Assembly: GCF_004137085.1 (NCBI RefSeq)
Contig: NZ_QYBC01000002.1
Span: forward strand, 343,702 to 407,701
Reading direction: 5' to 3'
Source of the DNA: Lichenibacterium ramalinae
GTDB lineage: Bacteria > Pseudomonadota > Alphaproteobacteria > Rhizobiales > Beijerinckiaceae
DNA: 64,000 bases
The notes below the pieces were generated by a model that saw nothing but the letters and a program-made list of their open reading frames with translations, was not told the origin of the DNA and did not search any database. Within the stretch, counting starts at the first letter, position 1, and each line of letters begins with the position of its first letter. Positions 53,061 to 60,216 of this stretch are shown here, in pieces. The position numbers were made by a program, and so were the translations under genes.

Positions 53061-53727
53061 GCAGCCCTCCCATAGCCTGGAGACGGCAGAGGTCATCGGC
53101 GATGCTGAAGGCGTGCTCGTTGTCGGCACACCCCCGAGCGGTCGGCGAGAGGCACAGCCGCGCCTTCGCGATCACGCCCACGAGAGAGTCGGCCGGCGTG
53201 ACGGCGCATTCCTCCTCCAACGGGCCGAAGCCCGTCGTCAGGACGTCGAACTCGTCGTCCGTCTCCGATGTGTGGTCGTAGCGGTGGGCGGCCGTGTGCT
53301 CGTTGCAGCGCCGGTCCAAGGCCTCGTAGGCGTCGGCCAGGTCGACGAGGCGGCGATCGTTAGCTGATAGTGCGGGCGTGGCGTTGGCCGGCTGGACGGC
53401 CACCGGAGCCGCCGCGAGGGCCACAGCTCCGAATATGGCCCGGCGCCGCGAGAAGGCCGAGGTCAGGGACGGGAGGGGCGCGGGTAATAAGGCGACGCAG
53501 GCCTCGGGGTTTTCCTGAGATTTCAGGAGAAGGGGGGTCGGCTCAGAACTGAGCGCACCCTCGTGGACAGGCCACGGCTGGGCGACGAGGCGGGTATCGT
53601 GCGGAGGAACGACACCCGTCGGCGCGGGGGTGTCCCCAGATTTGGGGAGAGTCAGGAAGCAGGCGAAGGCCCGTAATAAGCCCCGCTGTGGCGCGGGCAC
53701 GGGTGTGCTATGGGCGTGAGTAGCCAT
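53053..53727 (-). CDS. Hypothetical protein with an internal Tat-like segment
   Basis: 224 residues. The first ~90 are Pro/Thr-rich. Then SRRRAIFGAVALAAAPVAV looks like a twin-arginine signal, followed by a helical domain with several cysteines (DRRCNEH, EEECAV, ARLCLS, RGCADNE, DDLCRL). The unusual long N-terminal part may not be translated if an internal start is used, but I see no good one. The first gene of a three-gene minus-strand unit, divergent from the RHH gene with an 88-bp shared upstream region. Confidence 0.5.
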   Translation of the reverse strand: MATHAHSTPVPAPQRGLLRAFACFLTLPKSGDTPAPTGVVPPHDTRLVAQPWPVHEGALSSEPTPLLLKSQENPEACVALLPAPLPSLTSAFSRRRAIFGAVALAAAPVAVQPANATPALSANDRRLVDLADAYEALDRRCNEHTAAHRYDHTSETDDEFDVLTTGFGPLEEECAVTPADSLVGVIAKARLCLSPTARGCADNEHAFSIADDLCRLQAMGGLHV

Positions 53728-53800
53728 CGTGAAACTCCGAACGTTTCGTGGTGGTCAGGGCCGATTGGAAGGGTGCAAGCTTCCGTCGGCCCGATGTTTA

Positions 53801-53837
53801 TGATATCATCCTTGGATGACGTCAAGCCCTGATATCA
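53801..53837. promoter_or_regulatory. Two TGATATCA boxes at the RHH gene start
   Basis: TGATATCA occurs at 53801-53808 (within the palindrome ATGATATCAT) and again at 53830-53837, 29 bp apart, so the two copies flank the RHH start codon. RHH regulators typically bind paired palindromic boxes and repress themselves. Binding here could also block the divergent Tat-like unit. Confidence 0.5.
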
Positions 53838-54058
53838 AAAACCTAGGTGGCAGGCCGGCAACGGGTCAGGGCGCGCCAGTACTCGTCCGCATGCAGCCCG
53901 ACCTCCTATCGGCGCTCGACGCCTTCGCCACGGACCAGGGCGACCCACAGCCTTCACGCCCCGAAGCCGTCCGTCGGGCCCTCGCCGACCACCTCCGCGC
54001 CAAGGGCTACCTGCCAGCCAGCGCCGATGCTGCAGACCACATCGACGGGACCGGCTGA
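53816..54058 (+). CDS. Ribbon-helix-helix DNA-binding protein
   Basis: 80 residues. The beta strand VLVRMQPDLLSALDAFA and the helices SRPEAVRRALADHLRAKGYLP match the RHH/CopG fold. It could be an antitoxin-like or general repressor. No toxin family is recognised next to it. It heads the plus-strand accessory cluster, with TGATATCA boxes at its start. Its C-terminal helix, ending GYLPAS, reappears in the short frames after other cluster genes. Confidence 0.75.
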   Translation: MTSSPDIKNLGGRPATGQGAPVLVRMQPDLLSALDAFATDQGDPQPSRPEAVRRALADHLRAKGYLPASADAADHIDGTG

Positions 54059-54059
54059 C

Positions 54060-54287
54060 GTGCTCACTGGCCGGCAGCTCCGCGAAGCGCGCGACAAGTT
54101 GGGATGGCTACCCAGCGAGTTGGCGAGGCGCGCCGGTCTCGCGCTCTCGATCGTCAGACGCGCCGAAGCGACAGACGGCGAGGCCGTCGTGACGACGGCT
54201 CAGATAGCTGCGCTGCGGCTGGCGTTCACGAAGGTCGGCGTCGACATCGCCTCCGAAGACAGGCTCATGATCGAGGATCAGGAGTGA
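54060..54287 (+). CDS. Xre-like HTH protein, copy A
   Basis: 75 residues from GTG 54060-54062 (the RHH stop is 1 bp upstream). LTGRQLREARDKLGW followed by ELARRAGLALSIVRRAE is a helix-turn-helix of the Xre/Cro type. It is paralogous to the protein at 55394-55621. The end overlaps the next gene by 4 bases (GTGA). It is likely a DNA-binding regulator of the element. Confidence 0.7.
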   Translation: MLTGRQLREARDKLGWLPSELARRAGLALSIVRRAEATDGEAVVTTAQIAALRLAFTKVGVDIASEDRLMIEDQE

Positions 54288-54493
54288 CCCATCACGACGC
54301 CCCGCTACGGGGCCCATTCCACGACTGGTACGAGACCTGGCGCGCCCAGGACGTCGAGCGCCGGGAGGCTGCGGCGGCCACACGCCGGCAGCACGAACGC
54401 GATGACAGCCGCATCGCTATGCTGCTGGGCGCCTACATGGTGCTCGGCGGCGTGGTGGGCGTCCTCGCCGTGGCTCTGGTGATGGCGAACTGA
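54284..54493 (+). CDS. Small single-helix membrane protein
   Basis: 69 residues from a GTG that overlaps the HTH stop, with GAGG 7 bases upstream. The N-terminal half is charged (WYETWRAQDVERREAAAATRR). The C-terminal helix MLLGAYMVLGGVVGVLAVALVM should span the membrane. No family is recognised. Confidence 0.6.
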   Translation: MTHHDAPLRGPFHDWYETWRAQDVERREAAAATRRQHERDDSRIAMLLGAYMVLGGVVGVLAVALVMAN

Positions 54494-54495
54494 CC

Positions 54496-54756
54496 ATGTC
54501 CGATGATACGCCCTCAGACGCTCGGATCGAATATTCTCCGTTCTGCCGGATGGTGTCGCGCGATAGCCTCACGGTGTACGTGGAGATCTACCGGGTGCCC
54601 TCGATTGATAAGCGATGGTCCCTGGAGGTTGTAGACCATCTCGACGCCTCGTCGGTGTGGGATGAGATGTTCGATACCGACGACGACGCTCTATCGGCCT
54701 TTAAGGAGGCGCTGGAGGCCGAAGGCATCGCGGGCCTGACGGAGACGTTCCATTGA
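54496..54756 (+). CDS. Unknown family (copy 1 of 3 in the element)
   Basis: 86 residues. It shares YSPFCRMVSRDSLTV...VEIYRV...WSLEVVDH...SSVWDEMFDTDDDAL...EGIAGLTE with two paralogs at 55123-55392 and 56278-56547. It is 44 of 74 aligned residues identical to copy 3. The pattern (beta-rich VEIYR and LEVVD strands, then a helix) suggests a small alpha/beta domain. Function unknown. Its stop overlaps the short frame at 54753-54827. Confidence 0.7.
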   Translation: MSDDTPSDARIEYSPFCRMVSRDSLTVYVEIYRVPSIDKRWSLEVVDHLDASSVWDEMFDTDDDALSAFKEALEAEGIAGLTETFH

Positions 54757-54827
54757 TCCGCCTCGCCCTCCACGACTGGCCTACCGGCCTCGGCTACCTG
54801 CCGGCTTCGATTGTTACCGCCAGATGA
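54753..54827 (+). pseudogene. RHH C-terminus-like micro-frame 1
   Basis: A 24-codon frame from TTG 54753 to TGA 54827. It overlaps the preceding stop (TTGA) and the next ATG (ATGA). Its product IRLALHDWPTGLGYLPAS aligns with the RHH C-terminus VRRALADHLRAKGYLPAS. It may be a relic of an RHH gene, or a real coupled micro-protein. Confidence 0.45.
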
Positions 54828-55075
54828 TTTCGTCTGGCGACCTCAGCATCCTTCGCTGGCTTGTTCGGCGGGAGAGCGCCTCTGCGTCGGCCATCGGCGC
54901 CGCATGCGCCATGTCACCCGGTGAGGTGCGGTCTCGTTTAGCAGCGATGGAGAATCAGCGCGCCATCGCCAGCCGGTTGGATAAATCCGTTACTCCCCCA
55001 CGCCGGGTCTATCTTCTCACCGCCGAAGGCAGGCGAAGCGTCGGTTTCGACGCAGTGAGCCTACGGAATGGATAG
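54824..55075 (+). CDS. Small winged-helix DNA-binding protein
   Basis: 83 residues. The layout ILRWLVRRESASASAIGAACAMSPGEVRSRLAAMENQ followed by RRVYLLTAEGRRSVG matches a winged helix (MarR/PadR-like): recognition helix then wing. It is probably a regulator. The ATG overlaps the micro-frame's stop (ATGA). Confidence 0.6.
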   Translation: MISSGDLSILRWLVRRESASASAIGAACAMSPGEVRSRLAAMENQRAIASRLDKSVTPPRRVYLLTAEGRRSVGFDAVSLRNG

Positions 55076-55122
55076 GCGCGGCGACTTGTCCGCCCACGAC
55101 GACTTTGAAGGGGCGAACTGAC

Positions 55123-55392
55123 GTGGACCTGCCCGGCTTCGAAGATCTTCCTGCGATCGAGCACTCGCCGCTCGGCCGGCAGGTGACGCGGGCGGGCGTG
55201 ACGGTCCGGGTTCTCATCTATCGCGTGCCGTCCGAAGATCTTCGCTGGACGTTGGAGATCGAGGACCGCCTCGGCGGGTCGACGTGCTGGAACAGGACGT
55301 TCGCCACGGCGCAGGAGGCCTATGACGTGTTCGAGCAGCATGTGAGGCTGGAGGGGATCCGATCCTTCACTGAGCCGGCAGCGAGGTCCTGA
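55123..55392 (+). CDS. Unknown family (copy 2 of 3 in the element)
   Basis: 89 residues from GTG 55123-55125. Starting there, the offset to the shared HSPLGRQVTRAGVTVRV block equals that in copy 1, which supports this start over a TTG at 55105. 32 of 72 aligned residues match copy 3, so this is the most diverged copy. Function unknown. Confidence 0.65.
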   Translation: MDLPGFEDLPAIEHSPLGRQVTRAGVTVRVLIYRVPSEDLRWTLEIEDRLGGSTCWNRTFATAQEAYDVFEQHVRLEGIRSFTEPAARS

Positions 55393-55393
55393 C

Positions 55394-55621
55394 ATGCTCA
55401 CCGGTAGCCAGATCCGCGAAGCCTGCGATTTTCTCAAGTGGACTCGCTTCGACCTGCAGCGGCGGACAGCGCTCCCGCTCGTCGTGATCGACCGCGCCAT
55501 GATGAGCCCGGACGGCGCCGTTGGAACGCTGGCTGACGAGATTGTTATCAAGGATGCGTTCTACCGTGCCGGCGTCGAGTGCGGGCCGGATGGGGTGAGG
55601 CTGCGGGTGGGGCTGGCATGA
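55394..55621 (+). CDS. Xre-like HTH protein, copy B
   Basis: 75 residues, the same length as copy A. The two share MLTGxQxREAxDxLxW at the start, RRxxLxLxxxxRA in the centre and AFxxxGVxxxxxDxxxxxxG further on. The HTH helix is weaker (LQRRTALPLVVIDRAM), so DNA binding may be altered. It lies right after family copy 2, 1 bp away. Confidence 0.6.
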   Translation: MLTGSQIREACDFLKWTRFDLQRRTALPLVVIDRAMMSPDGAVGTLADEIVIKDAFYRAGVECGPDGVRLRVGLA

Positions 55622-55642
55622 CGTTTGAGGCGGCCCGCGACC

Positions 55643-55693
55643 CGCCTCACCCTCCGTGGCTGGCTCACTAGCTCGGGCTATCTGCCGGCATAA
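55643..55693 (+). pseudogene. RHH C-terminus-like remnant 2
   Basis: Translates as RLTLRGWLTSSGYLPA then stop, clearly related to the micro-frames at 54753 and 56544. Unlike them it is out of frame with the ATG at 55618 that overlaps the HTH-B stop, so this copy looks frameshifted. About 110 bp of AT-richer non-coding sequence follows. Confidence 0.45.
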
Positions 55694-55803
55694 CGTAGAT
55701 CCCTTGGCGAAAATAATTTCCTAGACCGGGACGAAACACACATACTTTGGTGTTCTAACTTATAACGAGAGTAGGTTAGCGCCGTCCAGAACTGGAGCGG
55801 CAC

Positions 55804-56079
55804 ATGGCGGCCAACACAACCTCATCGCGGCGCCAATTCACGGACGCCGCGCGTCAAGCTGCGGTCGAGGCGCGGCGCCTGAAAAGAGATTTGAAGATAG
55901 ACCCGAACCGTCCCGAGATCTTCGTGGTCAGGGGTGTTCAGGACGCCCGTCTTTTCACCTGGGAAATTCGTCGTTATGGCGGCGTCTTGCTTCAGAACAG
56001 CGACGCACGGTTTACGACCGTGTTGGCCGCCGAGTCTGCCGGTCAACGGGCTTTGAGCGTTTTCGTAGGGGAACCGTGA
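55804..56079 (+). CDS. Hypothetical protein of the element
   Basis: 91 residues. A Lys/Arg-rich N-terminal helix (QFTDAARQAAVEARRLKRDLK) precedes an alpha/beta part (PEIFVVRGVQDARLFTWEIRRYGG). No family is recognised. The GTGA overlap with the next gene indicates coupling. Preceded by a non-coding stretch at 55694-55803 that may hold a promoter. Confidence 0.55.
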   Translation: MAANTTSSRRQFTDAARQAAVEARRLKRDLKIDPNRPEIFVVRGVQDARLFTWEIRRYGGVLLQNSDARFTTVLAAESAGQRALSVFVGEP

Positions 56080-56258
56080 TGCGTCTGACGAAGAAGCAAT
56101 GCGCCCGCCTCGAAGCGCTGTCGCAACACGGAAAGGTGATGGCCGTTGAGTCACCGGGCTACGTCAGGCTCCACGACGTCGGGCTCGTGGCCTTCACAGC
56201 GCTGCGCCCATCGGGCGTTCTGATCGAGTTGACGCTTGCTGGAAGGTCCGCATTATAG
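56076..56258 (+). CDS. Small hypothetical protein
   Basis: 60 residues. MMRLTKKQCARLEALSQHGKV then a beta-rich end (VGLVAFTALRPSGVLIELTLAG). The start is either GTG 56076, overlapping the previous stop, or the adjacent ATG 56079. It could be a small winged-helix-like protein, but evidence is thin. Confidence 0.5.
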   Translation: MMRLTKKQCARLEALSQHGKVMAVESPGYVRLHDVGLVAFTALRPSGVLIELTLAGRSAL

Positions 56259-56277
56259 AGGTTAAGGCGGCAAGAGG

Positions 56278-56547
56278 ATGCTGATCATGCCCGGCGACGC
56301 CAGCCAGGAGTCCGAGGTCGACTTCTCACCGCTCTGCCAGTTCGTAAGCCGGGACGGCGTGACCGTTCGCGTCGAGATTTACCGCGTGCTCGACGTTGAC
56401 GACGGATGGACTCTCGAAGTCATCGCCCAGGACGAGATCTCGGCGGTTTGGGATGGCACCTTCGATACGGATGAAGACGCTTGGGCAGCGTTCCAAGCGG
56501 TGCTGGAAGCTGAAGGCATTCATGGCCTCACGGAAACCGTCCACTGA
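56278..56547 (+). CDS. Unknown family (copy 3 of 3 in the element)
   Basis: 89 residues. It carries FSPLCQFVSRDGVTVRVEIYRV, WTLEVI, SAVWDGTFDTDEDAW and EGIHGLTETVH, aligned end to end with copy 1. ATG 56278 or ATG 56287 could start it. The stop overlaps the third RHH-like micro-frame (CTGA). Function unknown. Confidence 0.68.
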   Translation: MLIMPGDASQESEVDFSPLCQFVSRDGVTVRVEIYRVLDVDDGWTLEVIAQDEISAVWDGTFDTDEDAWAAFQAVLEAEGIHGLTETVH

Positions 56548-56621
56548 CCCGCTTCGCTTTTCGTGACTGGCTCACCGGCCTAAGCTATCTCCCTCATCGT
56601 GCCGAGAGGATTATTCGATGA
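56544..56621 (+). pseudogene. RHH C-terminus-like micro-frame 3
   Basis: A 25-codon frame from CTG 56544 to TGA 56621, encoding TRFAFRDWLTGLSYLPH plus a short basic tail. As with micro-frame 1, the stop overlaps the next ATG (ATGA) and the beginning overlaps the previous stop. A CTG start would be unusual, so it may be a relic or part of a read-through. Confidence 0.4.
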
Positions 56622-56854
56622 TTGATTACGTGATAGCCACTGTCCTGAGCGCAATAATCTCTTCTCTTGCAATCTGGTGGCAACAGCCTAGCTCGGAGGT
56701 GAGCGGCATCCTTAATATAATGGTCGTCTTCACCTTGACTTTTACGCTCTATTTTGCAGCGAATATCTCTATGTATTCTGAACGTACCAAGGAAGTTCAG
56801 GAGATTTTGAGCAGCTCTGCTCGCAGCATTGGTGGACGGGATCGAGCGTCCTGA
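56618..56854 (+). CDS. Small two-helix membrane protein
   Basis: 78 residues. Helices VIATVLSAIISSLAIWW and GILNIMVVFTLTFTLYFAA are followed by a short charged tail. The gene is clearly AT-richer than its surroundings, which points to separate acquisition. No family recognised. Confidence 0.6.
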   Translation: MIDYVIATVLSAIISSLAIWWQQPSSEVSGILNIMVVFTLTFTLYFAANISMYSERTKEVQEILSSSARSIGGRDRAS

Positions 56855-56893
56855 CAAGCCTCATCCCACCTGCGTCATGGCCCCACCACGCCG

Positions 56894-56983
56894 CTAGTGA
56901 ACCGCCTCCATCATTCCGCTCGTCGACGTGCTCGTACCCTTCCCCTGCGGTAGCCCGCGGATCTCGACAACGGCGCTCCTCAA
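56894..56983 (-). pseudogene. Orphan tape-measure C-terminal tail, copy 1
   Basis: Minus-strand frame ending TAG at 56894-56896. It reads VVEIRGLPQGKGTSTSTSG then MMEAVH, almost the same as the end of the intact tape-measure gene (VIEIRGLPQGKGTRTSTSG then MIEAVN). DNA identity over about 77 bp is roughly 80 percent, and most differences sit at third codon positions. It begins at a TTG overlapping the stop of the second tail (TTGA). It is either a remnant or a swappable 3' cassette. Confidence 0.6.
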
Positions 56984-57105
56984 CTCGCCTGCATCGTCGG
57001 CCCCGACCTGATCCCCAGCTTCGTCCCACGGCCACCCCGAGCCGACACCCTGGCGCCCCCGTTGTTGTGATGCCGGATGTCGATCTGAACGGGGTCGATC
57101 GGGCC
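56980..57105 (-). pseudogene. Orphan tape-measure C-terminal tail, copy 2
   Basis: Minus-strand reading DPVQIDIRHHNNGGARVSA followed by a Gly/Arg-rich stretch and IRSGPTMQAS. It resembles the beta-strand ends of phage tail proteins and the RRGPMSQIA end of the gene at 57342. It is distinct from copy 1. No N-terminal domain is attached, so it looks like a relic or cassette. The frame remains open upstream to 57345, but without recognisable content. Confidence 0.45.
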
Positions 57106-57174
57106 GGCGTTAGGTGAAGCGGGTTGACTGAAAGGCAGCAGCGGCACCCGCTTCAGCCTTGAGGGCATAAATCG

Positions 57175-57312
57175 ATGCAGCCGAAAGACGACGACCGCTT
57201 CGCCAGAATGATTTTCGGCTCCGATAGCGTGACTGGGTCCCGGCGAATGATCGCGATCATCGTCGTGATTTGCTTGGTGGCCGCCACGGCCGGTTGGTGG
57301 TTCAACCGCTGA
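57175..57312 (+). CDS. Very small single-helix membrane protein
   Basis: 45 residues, MQPKDDDRFARMIFGSDS, then GSRRMIAIIVVICLVAATAGWW and a short end at TGA 57310-57312. A single helix after an acidic start. It is on the opposite strand to the phage tail genes, between the orphan tails and the tape-measure gene. Short length makes it uncertain, but composition is protein-like. Confidence 0.45.
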   Translation: MQPKDDDRFARMIFGSDSVTGSRRMIAIIVVICLVAATAGWWFNR

Positions 57313-57341
57313 ATGGTCACCATGCGACGACGGCTGCTCCG

Positions 57342-59999
57342 TCAAGCGATTTGAGACATCGGCCCCCGTCGCAAATTCACCGCCTCGATCATCCCGCTGG
57401 TCGACGTCCTGGTGCCTTTCCCCTGCGGGAGGCCTCGGATCTCGATGACGGCGCCGCCCTCGTGCTTGACGGTGGTCGAGCCGAGGCCGGCCTTGTTGGC
57501 TTCGTCGAGGAGGCTCTTGCGCGGCGGCTCGGCCGGATGGCGCAGGAAGGGGTTCTGGGGCGAGCGGTAGATCTCGGCATTACCCTGCGCGACGTCGTCC
57601 TTTGTCGGGCCACCCACGCCATAGGGGTCTCGAGGATGGGCCTGGCCGTAGCCGATGCCCTGGTCGAAATGACCGATGTCGGAGCCCCAGCGGCCGGGGA
57701 GATCGCCGAGCCACCGCCCTCCACCACCGCCTGCGCGCGAATGCGCCGTGTAGGCGTCAGCGAACCGCTTGTAGGCGGCACGGTCGTTGATGTCGTGGCC
57801 CTGGCCGTCCTGGACCGCGATGTCGGCCGCGGCGCCGAAAAGGTGCTGGCTGTTGCGGACGCCGCGGCCGGTGATGGCGTTGTGCTCGGCCTCGGCCTGG
57901 GTCCGCAGGCCCTGAAGCACCCGGAAGTGCAGGCCGGTCTGCTCGGATGCGGCGAGAAGGTCGCCTGCCAGCGCCTTGTTGACGCCGGCGAGCTCACGGC
58001 GGGACTTGTCGTCCATCCAGTCAGGCGTTTTGCCCGCGACGCCCGATCCGCCACCAGAGAAGCCGACACCGGTCTTGTGGCCGGCGATCGCGCCCTGGAT
58101 CGTAGCGGCATCAACGCCGCGTAGGCTGTCCCACTCGCTCCTGAACCCACCGACGCCCTGCCCCATCCGGCCAGCGATTGAACGGTCGAACAGCTTCTCC
58201 TGGACCTCGGGCGAGAACACCGTGTTGGGGTCCATCCCGCGGGTCAGACCGCGGAGCGTCGTTTCTGTCCACTGCGCTCGGCCGACCGGGAAGGCCGGGG
58301 AGCCCGCCAGGGGCTTCATCCGGCGCTGGTAGGCCAGCACCTCGGCGATGGTCATCTGCGAGATCGGCTTCGGGGGTGCGAACCGCCCGCCGCGCTCGGC
58401 GTGACCATAGACCGTGTCGTAACCGGCTGCGCCCGTGCTGCCGGTCTCATGAGCGGCGATAAGGTCCTTCAGGGCTGTGTGGGCGCCGGTCGGCACCGCA
58501 CCGCCGTCGGCCGACGCGAACGCGGCGCCGTCATGCTGGCGCCCGTAGCGGAGACTCGGAGCGCGACGGCCGCCGGCGCCACTACCAAATGACCCGCCGC
58601 CAACGCCACCGCCGCCGTAGCTGGCGTTCATGAAACCGCCGCCACCCGCGCCGCCGCCGACTGGCTCGCCGGTCTGGAGTTCACGGAATGCAGCCAGGAA
58701 GCCGGCCTTGGTGCCGGACGCGATGACGTCGCGGAACTCGAGGGTGAGCGATCCGAGGCCACCGCGAGACGAGCCTTCGTCATCGCTGTCGGCGGCATTG
58801 TGGAGGAGACCGCCGCTCCCGCTGCCGCCTCCTTCGTAGGATGACGGGTGGAAGCCGCGAGGCAGGACGATGGGCGGCGGGCCTTCGCGCCGCTCCATGG
58901 CGCCCTTGAGCTTGTCGAGTGCAGACGGCAGGTCGGTCGGGGCATCGACGCCGGGTAAGCCCAAGTTGCTGTCCCACGGCTGCACGGTAGGCCGCCGGTC
59001 GCCGATGGCGTTGTGGATGACGTCCGACGCGGCGCCAGGGATATCGAGATAGATGCCCTCGGGGTGCGCCTTGTTGGCCTCAGCCTGGCGGTCGATTGCG
59101 CCCTCAGCGGCTTCCGCGACGGCTTTGACCGGGTGATCTGCGTTCTTTTGGAACCACTGGACCGTGGTTTCGATCTGCTTGAACAGCTCGGTGAAGTCCT
59201 TCGTCGCTGCAGTCAACTGCCCGAAAATGAAGGGTCCAGCCTCGGTCTCGAACTTGTCCATCGCCCCGTCGAGGTCGTTGATGCTGTTCTTCAGGATCTG
59301 CGCCTGTCGGATCTGATCCGCGGTCATGGTCGCCGTGGTTGCAACGGCATGGTCGAGCGCCTTGTTGAACCCGTTCCACCCGTCGGCCAGCATCTGGGAC
59401 AGGTCGCCGGTGCCGAAAAACAGCTCCGTCCATTTACGCTGCAGCTGGGGGTCCTGGACCTTGCTCAGCCAATGGAAGATGTCCTTCACCTGATCGAGGG
59501 GCGCCTCGAAGGACAGCTTCCGCGCGAAGCCAGGATCGATCTGGTTCAGCTCTCCATAGAGGCCACCGAGGTGGCGCTTGAACTCCTCCATGCGCTCCGC
59601 CCAGCCCTTCAGGCCGGCGTTGAGCTGGTTCGGATCGACGTTGAGGTCCTTTGCAGCGCGGTCGAGCTGTTGGATCTGGACGGTCGTCAGGCCGGTCAGC
59701 CGCGCGGTCTCCTTGAGATCGACGGCCCGGTTGGCGAGATCGCGGAAGGCCGCGACGGCGGAAGCGATGCCGGCGCCCGCCGCGAGACCGCTGACGCCCA
59801 AGCCGCTCATCACGACCCCGACGCCGGCGCCCCCGCGCTGGAAGCTCTGAGCCCGGGTGGTGAATTCGTCCATCCACTTTTTCGCGCCCGCCATCCCTGG
59901 CGTTTGCCTTACCTCGCCGAGCTCACGGCCGAGGCGGCGCACGCCCGCCGAGGCGTTGTCTCGAAATTCTGCGATCAGACGAAGTTTTTCTTCGCTCAC
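57342..59999 (-). CDS. Tail tape-measure-like protein with lysozyme-like and M15 peptidase domains
   Basis: 885 residues. The N-terminal ~330 match tape-measure proteins: helices, the hydrophobic VGVVMSGLGVSGLAAGAGIAS segment at about 59-80, and RAVDLKETARLTGLTTVQIQQL. A Gly/Ser-rich linker spans about 380-500. Near 510-640 a lysozyme-like domain holds AAHETGSTGAAGYDTVYGH, with a candidate catalytic Glu about 518. Residues about 680-790 carry the M15 zinc-peptidase pattern: SQHLFGAAADIAV (His about 718) and DIGHFD (His about 775). It should measure the tail and open the cell wall during injection. The C-terminus ends in the tail copied at 56894-57105. Confidence 0.8.
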   Translation of the reverse strand: MSEEKLRLIAEFRDNASAGVRRLGRELGEVRQTPGMAGAKKWMDEFTTRAQSFQRGGAGVGVVMSGLGVSGLAAGAGIASAVAAFRDLANRAVDLKETARLTGLTTVQIQQLDRAAKDLNVDPNQLNAGLKGWAERMEEFKRHLGGLYGELNQIDPGFARKLSFEAPLDQVKDIFHWLSKVQDPQLQRKWTELFFGTGDLSQMLADGWNGFNKALDHAVATTATMTADQIRQAQILKNSINDLDGAMDKFETEAGPFIFGQLTAATKDFTELFKQIETTVQWFQKNADHPVKAVAEAAEGAIDRQAEANKAHPEGIYLDIPGAASDVIHNAIGDRRPTVQPWDSNLGLPGVDAPTDLPSALDKLKGAMERREGPPPIVLPRGFHPSSYEGGGSGSGGLLHNAADSDDEGSSRGGLGSLTLEFRDVIASGTKAGFLAAFRELQTGEPVGGGAGGGGFMNASYGGGGVGGGSFGSGAGGRRAPSLRYGRQHDGAAFASADGGAVPTGAHTALKDLIAAHETGSTGAAGYDTVYGHAERGGRFAPPKPISQMTIAEVLAYQRRMKPLAGSPAFPVGRAQWTETTLRGLTRGMDPNTVFSPEVQEKLFDRSIAGRMGQGVGGFRSEWDSLRGVDAATIQGAIAGHKTGVGFSGGGSGVAGKTPDWMDDKSRRELAGVNKALAGDLLAASEQTGLHFRVLQGLRTQAEAEHNAITGRGVRNSQHLFGAAADIAVQDGQGHDINDRAAYKRFADAYTAHSRAGGGGGRWLGDLPGRWGSDIGHFDQGIGYGQAHPRDPYGVGGPTKDDVAQGNAEIYRSPQNPFLRHPAEPPRKSLLDEANKAGLGSTTVKHEGGAVIEIRGLPQGKGTRTSTSGMIEAVNLRRGPMSQIA

Positions 60000-60001
60000 G
60001 G

Positions 60002-60211
60002 TCAGTGCTCCGTCGATTGGCGCACCGGGCGGCGCTTGCGGGGTGCGGGTGGGGGTTCAAGCTGGCGGAGGACAGCCCAGGCCACGCACATGCGGGTGGC
60101 CTCGACGATCGCGGCGCCGAGGCGAATGCCGGTCGGCTCGTGGCCGTCGAAGTCGAGCAGGGCCCGGGCGACGGCGTGGATGCGGTCTTGATCCGTGACG
60201 GTGGCGGTCAT
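60002..60211 (-). CDS. Small tail-module protein upstream of the tape measure
   Basis: 69 residues. MTATVTDQDRIHAVARALLD at the start, an alanine-rich helix with VEATRMCVAWAVLRQLEP, then a basic end. It ends 2 bp before the tape-measure start on the same strand, the position of tail-assembly chaperones in many phages, but no sequence match supports that. Confidence 0.55.
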   Translation of the reverse strand: MTATVTDQDRIHAVARALLDFDGHEPTGIRLGAAIVEATRMCVAWAVLRQLEPPPAPRKRRPVRQSTEH

Positions 60212-60216
60212 GCCGA

